A stretch of DNA of 64,000 bases. Source: Auriscalpium vulgare (taxonomy: Eukaryota; Basidiomycota; Agaricomycetes; Russulales; Auriscalpiaceae). Made by a program: the position numbers and the translations under genes. The notes beneath the pieces were generated by a model, which was given only the letters and a program-made list of their open reading frames with translations, ran no database searches and had not been told where the DNA came from. This document shows positions 58,137-64,000 of this stretch, piece after piece (position 1 is the stretch's first letter; the number at the start of each line of letters is the position of its first letter). The DNA is taken from the NCBI GenBank assembly GCA_019915015.1, contig JAHBBC010000018.1:682001-746000 (forward strand), read 5' to 3'.

Positions 58137-61100
58137 CTATTCGCTTGAGTCGCTGGATGAGGAACTAGATGAATCTTCCAGCCGTGCTTCAGCCATACTC
58201 CGGAGACGCTTGACATCCCGTGCTATATAGGGAATTACACGAGCCGCTCCTGCCTTGATCCGAGAAAAGGTACCGTCCAGCTCTTGCAGAATATATGAAC
58301 CTGCTTGCGTCCGGCGGTGCACCATATACGGCCCCAGATAGCGTGGTTTTGCTTTCTTATTCAGCGACTTCTCCACTTCCGAGTTACGCAACAATACCAA
58401 ATCGTCAGGCGCAAAGGCTTCAATACGAATTCGCGAGTGAAACCGCCGTTCAAACTTTTCCTTGGAGGTGAAACGGTATTTGGCAAGCATGTCGGCTGCC
58501 CGTGCCACGTCTTCCGGGCGCTTCTCCAGCTGACGGATCCGCAAGGCTAGCAGATCTTGCGAAGAGAGATTTGCACGGAAACCGTTCACCATGAAGGTGG
58601 CTTCGGTCAGATCGAATGGAAGGACAGGATGAACGCCGTGGAGCAGGTAGTAAGGTGAAAATCCCGTTGATCGGCTGATGGTGATCTTGTCGGCAAAGAA
58701 AGCAACGGGGACCTTGCTTGGCCATGCACTCATTTTGCCCTCGCATGCTTTGACAATCGCTTCGCGGATGATGAAGTGTCCACGCTCCACAACGCCATTA
58801 GCCTGAGCGTTGTAGGGTGAAACACGAACATGCGGGATACCCATGCGTTCCAGGAGTAAGGTGAACGCGCCTTGAACCTCGGGACCATTATCTGTCACTA
58901 CTCGACCGACAACACCGTAGCGGCAATATATCTGCTCCCAGAAAAAGCTAGCTAGTGATTTGGCATCGGCGTGGCGCAACGCCCGTCCTTCGGATACGCG
59001 GGACAAGTCGTCTCGAGCCGCAACAATGTATCGGTAGCCGCGGACCTTGGGCATGTACATGACGTCCACGTATATCTTGGTCCAGAGCGTGGCGGGGGTG
59101 GATACAGTAATCGGGATACGCCCCTTCAGGGTCTTGCGAAGTTGACATTCATGGCAGGATGCCACGTGGTGACGAACATCGGCACCCATATGTGGCCAGA
59201 AGAAGCGCAGCCTCAACATTTCAAATACCGCGCGCTCGCCTCGGTGGCCGAGATCTTCATGTGCATTGATCAAGATCGCACGTCGCTGCCCAGGATCGAA
59301 TATTACCTTCAGGGGAATTAGGTTTCCGTTCCGACGGAAGAGGACGCTGTCCCTGAGCATATACTGTGCGGCGTGCGCAAGAAAACGTTGAATGTCCTTG
59401 GGCGTCTGCACGTGCGATGGAAACTCTGAGGTTGCTAGAAAGGTACCAATTTCAAGTAACGCCGTATCTTGTGCTGAGGTCACGACCGCCGGTGGTGATC
59501 GCCGGGAACACATGCTGCGAATGTTTTGTCGAACGAGGAGGGAAATTGCGGTCACCGTTGATTACGTACAAGGCAATATCGTCTAGCCAAGAATCGTCAT
59601 CAGGAACCACCTTCTCATTGGGAGACAAGGCTTTTCGTGACAGCCCGTCCGGTCCTTTGAAGCGAACGCCCGGCACGTGTACCAGAGTGAAGTCGTACAT
59701 CAATATCCCCTGGATCCACCGATTGATGGAGGCGCTAGGCTGCAGATCGGGGGCCTTGAGCATTCCCTTGATGTACTGTGCATCGACTTCCACGTAGAAA
59801 TTGGTAACACCAATAATGTGTAGCGCATAGTGGCGTAGCGCTCGATAAAGACCATAGAGTTCCAATTTCGGTTGCGAGTACCGGCTCTCGACGTCTCCCA
59901 TAGGCAAGGAACCGTATCGCGCTGGGCGCCGTAGACCTTCTTCGTCTAGCTGAGACAAGATGAAGCCAGTAGCAATGTAGCTGGTGTCAACTGAGAGGAT
60001 GACCGGATTGGGGGACGTGTAATCGATCGCACGAAGGGCCGGAGATGTTGTGATAAGCTTCTTCAAGTGCTCAAAAGCTGCCTTGCGACGCGCGTCCCAC
60101 ACAAACTCCTCGTTCTTACGAGTCAGCTCTGTTAACGGTCGTGCCTCCAGGGAGTAGTTGGGGATCCAGATTCGCACAGTGCCACATAGACCAAGGAATC
60201 CACGCACTTCCGTTGGGTTGGTCAGGTCTGGCCATGTGAGAATCTTGTCTACCTTCTTGTCATCCGGAGTTCAACCTTCGGCTGAACACATCTGGCCTAG
60301 AATGGACACTTTGGGGGCGCAGACTTGCGCTTTTGACGGATTGAATGTTCCTCCGGCACATTTGATGCGGTGCATGATTCTATGGACGTCTACGGCATGC
60401 TCCCAAATGAATCGTCTGATTCCGCCATTCTCTGCTAGGGTCTCTGGCCGCCCTGTGGCATCCAGGTACTGCGACGCGGGCCCCCGGATAGCGACATCGT
60501 CGATGAAGATATTAGCCGATTCTGGGATCTCGTCTTGGAGAATAAACGCCATGCAATTCTGGAACTCTGCGGGGGAGTTGGTGAATCCCATTGGAATCGA
60601 TGTGATGCGCAACTGTCCTAAGGGTGTCTGGAATGCGGTGAGATCACGGGATTCGGGGTGTATCTTCCTGGCGTCGAAGCCCCAAAACAAATCGAACACG
60701 GTACTGCATTGTCGACCTCCGAATGGTTCTACGAAATCGTCAAGCACAGGCGGCAATCCAGCGTCTTTGATCGTAACCTTGTTCAGCGGCTGTAGGTCGT
60801 GTACAATTCGGAGCTTCCCGTTCTTCTTGACGACGCAGAACCATCGTGAGCGATAGCTGGACTGGCTGGGTTCGTATACGCCGGCATGAATCTTCTCGCG
60901 CAGTAAATCCAGTACCTTCATCTTGATTCCAGGCGGGATAGGAATATTACGATGGACCCATGGCTCGTGCGGAACGGTAGGAATGATATACGGTGTCATG
61001 TACGACTCTTTGATTGTCCCGCGTTGATTATCTTCGAAGGCCAGCGACTGCTCGTTCAACACCATGATGTGCTTGAAGAGTTTTACTTCTTCAGGTAACA

Positions 61101-61551
61101 AGAACCCCTCGGAATTGATCTGTAGGCGTGTCATTCCGTCTTCCGAGATACGCTCTGTCGGTACAAATTCGGGGGGATTGAATGGTAGGGGAGGCAGTGA
61201 GAGCAATGGATCTTCTGGAATGCGACGTTCCACACGGGCCTCCTGTGGAAACGCTCCTGGGACAGGTCGCACCTTCTGGTCAACGCGCTTATATGCCGTG
61301 CATACATCACCAGATGGCAAGGCAAAGTACACTTCAGTAATCCCTTCGTCTGACCAGTTCGTTTCTTCTTCAATGTCTTCATCCGGTATTGTTGATGTTG
61401 CAGGAAGGGTTGGTTGAGCAGAACGAGACAAGACGTCGGTCAGAAAGAGGCAGGTTGGAAGTTGATGGGTGGGACAATCACAAAGAGAGAGAGAGGGGCT
61501 CGAAACGTCGTCATTCGAGACACCAACACGAGAGTTACAAGCGAAACACAT
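58137..61551 (-). pseudogene. Pol, inverted copy
   Basis: Better preserved than the plus copy. The integrase-containing frame (59555 to 58137) is open to its Ser-rich end, and RNase H is continuous (60207 to 59452). It still has the TGA inside RT (60271-60273 on the plus strand) and needs a frame change between RNase H and integrase near 59452-59510. The start is as uncertain as in the plus copy. Confidence 0.85.
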
Positions 61552-62026
61552 AATCGACGAATGTTCTTGGCTGGCAGCCCAAGTAAATGGTAAACAGACG
61601 GTGTACTCTACCACATCGTGCCAGAACCACCACAGCGAGGATATCAGGATTTCAAGGGGCGCGGGACAGGAGGGAGAACGTAACCAAACGATGCGCGAAT
61701 GCATGGGCGAAGGTGAATGGTGGTACAGTGGATCGTTGAAAATCAGAGCCGAGATGGAAAGGAAAGCGTCAAGACCAGCCACTAGATCATCTGCGAGCCC
61801 GGTGGAGATTAGAGCTGGAGTGGTCGCACAAACTCGAGATACGCACACGATCCATTGGTCTTGCGCGGGGAACTTGAATGACGAGTCGGACGCGGGGAAC
61901 TTCAATAACGAGTGAGCGGGCATGGAGAGAACGGATCGAGCACAGTCTGGGTATATGAGACACTCGACGATGAGCGGCTGGCAGGCAGAGGAGTCAGCGA
62001 TGACGAAATAAATATGAACCACCCGT

Positions 62027-62263
62027 TCAGGCCCGCTCCTGCCAAATCTCAAAGTTGAGAGCGCGTGCGAGTCGCTCCGAGCGATGAACCCCTTCGTCGT
62101 AGTCGCGGACCACTTCTGTGAATGCTGTTCCGTCCAGAGCGCCATAACCAACCAGAGTCGTGATGAGCACGTCGTCTCCATAACGAATGCGAAGAAACTG
62201 ATTGAGCAGTGAGGAGATGTCCGGGTTGTTGCGCGCCCGAAACAGGCTGATGGCCGTCTCCAT
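62027..62263 (-). CDS. ORF3, inverted copy
   Basis: 78 residues, identical to the plus copy, lying between ORF2 and pol. Confidence 0.5.
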   Translation of the reverse strand: METAISLFRARNNPDISSLLNQFLRIRYGDDVLITTLVGYGALDGTAFTEVVRDYDEGVHRSERLARALNFEIWQERA

Positions 62264-62296
62264 GAGAGTGGCCTCAGAAGGACGAAATAATGCATT

Positions 62297-64000
62297 TCAA
62301 TACATCGGGGCGACGAAGGAGACGGGCACCTCAGCCGGCTCGACGGGGAGATGGATGAGTTCGCGAGCGACGTCGATGAGGCGTTGAGAAATGGCGTCGA
62401 GACGTCCCAACGCGTAGCGGCTCTCGTCAATGGTCTTGGCGGTGCGAATGAATGAAACCTCGTGGATGGCTTGACGGACGTACAGAACCAAGTTGCGCGT
62501 CCGGCCGCGAAAATGCGTGTACACGCCCATGACGACGCTGATAAGAATGGTCGGATCAGTGAGCTGCGGAAGAACGGGGCCCATGCGGCCGCTGTGCAGC
62601 GATGCCAGGGCTGGCGCAGAAAACGGCTCGATTGGTAGTCGTTCTAGCGGGTAATTTGCCTCCATATGAGCAGCAAAGTTGATGGCGGGTCGTGGGAGCA
62701 TACCTCCGGGGACGAAGCGCACAGCCAGTGGGTTGAGGGTCGACTGCGATGTAGGGACGGCGCTCGGTTCGGATTGCGATCGTTGAACGTGCTCGGGAAC
62801 TTTGAGCTTGCGTGCATTGTGGTTGTCCTGATCCAAGTCGGAACCGCTGTCCGACTCCTCCTTGATAGTCACTGGCCGAGGGAGCTTGTCCGGGCGACGT
62901 GCCAGCTCGTCTGCAGTTGCCAGACGCGTGTGATTCTGATGCTTTGGTGGCGATGCGACTCGAACTGGAACACTTTTAGAGCGGCGGGCATACGAGACGC
63001 GCAGGCCATGGTTGCGCGTGGCGTAGGATACGCGCAGGCCCTGCTGCCGTGGATCCTCTCTATTGTCAGTGATGCGGGGTTCAGGTCCGGGCATTCCTGG
63101 TCCGACAAGTGACGCTGGTGCTCCACCATAACGCTTGGAGCCCGCAAAACCTACGAATGCAGGGGGCGACCGAGATCGAGATGAGCGTCGCGTCGTCGGG
63201 GATCGTGAACGGGAGCGCTTCGAGCTACGGCTGGAGGTTCGCTCATGGCTTCTTGAACGGTCGTACGCGTCGTCATCGTCCTTATCGGCCTGTTCATCTG
63301 CGCGCTGGTAGTCAGGGTCGTCCTCTCCACTCCCGTCTTCATCGGCACTATGCTCCTCCATATCTTCATCGTCATCCGACTCCTCGTCCTCTTCCTCCTC
63401 TGCGTCGCTCTGTTCATCTTCTTCGACTTCTTCAAGCGGCGGCGGTCCGAGATCGCTGGGGGCCGGCTTGTCCTCGCTGACATGGCGCGACAGTCTGTGG
63501 AGTTCTTGCCATACGCCCGGGAGTCCCTTCGTCGATACTCTGCCGTACTGATTCACGGGTGAGAAGACATGTCCTTCCTTACGACGATCGACCTCGAACG
63601 AGCTTAACGTGTGGGGTGGGCCTGGCGAAGGAGGGCGGTCATAGGCGAGAGGAGAACGATACGCGCTGCGTTGCTGGAGGGAGGTGAGTCGTCCGTACGC
63701 GAAGTTCCGTTCCATGATACGCACATCCAATGCGAGGTCGTTGAGTCCAGCTGCCATCTGCGCGGGGCGAGGTTTCCAGTCGTCGTCCTCGTCGATGAGG
63801 CTCGGTATGGACGTCTCGGAGCACTCAGCGATTGTGCTGCCTTCACGAATGCTGTCGCTGTCGGCCTGCGCCTCGATGGATGAAGTGGAAAGATGAGCGT
63901 CGGGGGCATGGGGGCTGGGTAGTGACAGTACGGGATATTCGTCGCGCGCGTGGCTACCAGGGGACGGCTCGTCGGGGTAGCCAAGAGCAAGATCTTCCTC
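62297..64000 (-). CDS. ORF2, inverted copy, C-terminal part (partial)
   Basis: Continuous frame from the window edge to the stop at 62297. It shows that the intended ORF2 crosses the point where the plus copy is frameshifted: the run here is GGGG at 63076-63079. It contains the acidic run, the SR-like part and the compact C-terminus. The N-terminal half lies beyond the window. Confidence 0.8.
   Translation of the reverse strand, partial: EEDLALGYPDEPSPGSHARDEYPVLSLPSPHAPDAHLSTSSIEAQADSDSIREGSTIAECSETSIPSLIDEDDDWKPRPAQMAAGLNDLALDVRIMERNFAYGRLTSLQQRSAYRSPLAYDRPPSPGPPHTLSSFEVDRRKEGHVFSPVNQYGRVSTKGLPGVWQELHRLSRHVSEDKPAPSDLGPPPLEEVEEDEQSDAEEEEDEESDDDEDMEEHSADEDGSGEDDPDYQRADEQADKDDDDAYDRSRSHERTSSRSSKRSRSRSPTTRRSSRSRSPPAFVGFAGSKRYGGAPASLVGPGMPGPEPRITDNREDPRQQGLRVSYATRNHGLRVSYARRSKSVPVRVASPPKHQNHTRLATADELARRPDKLPRPVTIKEESDSGSDLDQDNHNARKLKVPEHVQRSQSEPSAVPTSQSTLNPLAVRFVPGGMLPRPAINFAAHMEANYPLERLPIEPFSAPALASLHSGRMGPVLPQLTDPTILISVVMGVYTHFRGRTRNLVLYVRQAIHEVSFIRTAKTIDESRYALGRLDAISQRLIDVARELIHLPVEPAEVPVSFVAPMY

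Larger units (their letters stand above)
54960..64000 (-). mobile_element. Inverted copy of Gag fragment, LTR, pol, ORF3 and ORF2 (runs off window)
   Basis: This is the reverse complement of about 45178-54239, with coordinate sums of 109174-109199 depending on indels. It keeps the layout of the plus copy and is very similar to it, sharing most variants with the second LTR and at least one with the first. It lacks the four one-base losses of the plus copy. It continues past the window end, so the arm is longer than 9 kb. Confidence 0.9.

Overview
The window looks like a piece of an Agaricomycete (mushroom-type basidiomycete) nuclear genome. The sequence is GC-rich. Genes are cut by many short introns of about 45-65 nt with GTRNGT donors and CTRAC-like branch points. 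Recognisable families are a FunK1 fungal kinase, an MLKL-type helical bundle joined to a pseudokinase, and a Ty3/gypsy retroelement. No bacterial signals, rRNA, tRNA or CRISPR were found. Most genes here are spliced, so exon phase was used throughout to choose models; all models are hand-made and lack transcript support.

Region 1 (1 to about 24.0 kb) is a tandem duplication of a unit of about 12.7 kb: base 1 corresponds to 12565, and the second copy ends near 24000. Each unit holds a minus-strand multi-intron gene of unknown function with a TATA box (A), a plus-strand hypothetical gene (B), two small plus-strand spliced genes (C1, C2), an unresolved intron-bearing stretch, and a minus-strand FunK1 kinase. 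FunK1 is intact in copy 2 and frameshifted by one base in copy 1. Divergence is patchy: about 5.1-10.0 kb is almost identical between copies, while both flanks differ clearly.

Region 2 (24.0-37.3 kb) is single-copy. It holds a spliced hypothetical gene, two very small spliced genes (one a 99-residue predicted secreted protein), a long stretch of decayed or unrecognised sequence with simple repeats, a probable hypothetical gene at 31.8-33.3 kb, and then the best cellular gene of the window: a gene of about 14 exons (33412-36136) encoding an MLKL-like N-terminal bundle, a kinase-like domain lacking catalytic-loop motifs, and an unassigned C-terminal region. It lies in an AT-rich island and is followed by degenerate repeats.

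Region 3 (37.3-64.0 kb) is made of one unusually large Ty3/gypsy element. Order: LTR (about 2.36 kb, itself carrying a spliced 375-codon gene, ORF-X), PBS, Gag-protease ORF, a second very large ORF (ORF2, about 1126 residues) that overlaps the Gag-PR stop by ATGACTGA, a 78-residue ORF3, RT-RNaseH-integrase, a hairpin, and the next LTR. The second LTR runs into a truncated Gag, then a 43-base spacer, and then an inverted copy of Gag fragment, LTR, pol, ORF3 and ORF2 that runs off the window end. Both pol copies share a TGA inside RT and a frame change before integrase. The plus-strand copy has four further one-base losses relative to the inverted copy.

The strongest candidates for something undescribed are the spliced gene inside the LTR, the giant ORF2 between Gag-PR and RT with its stop-start overlap, and the MLKL-like pseudokinase gene.
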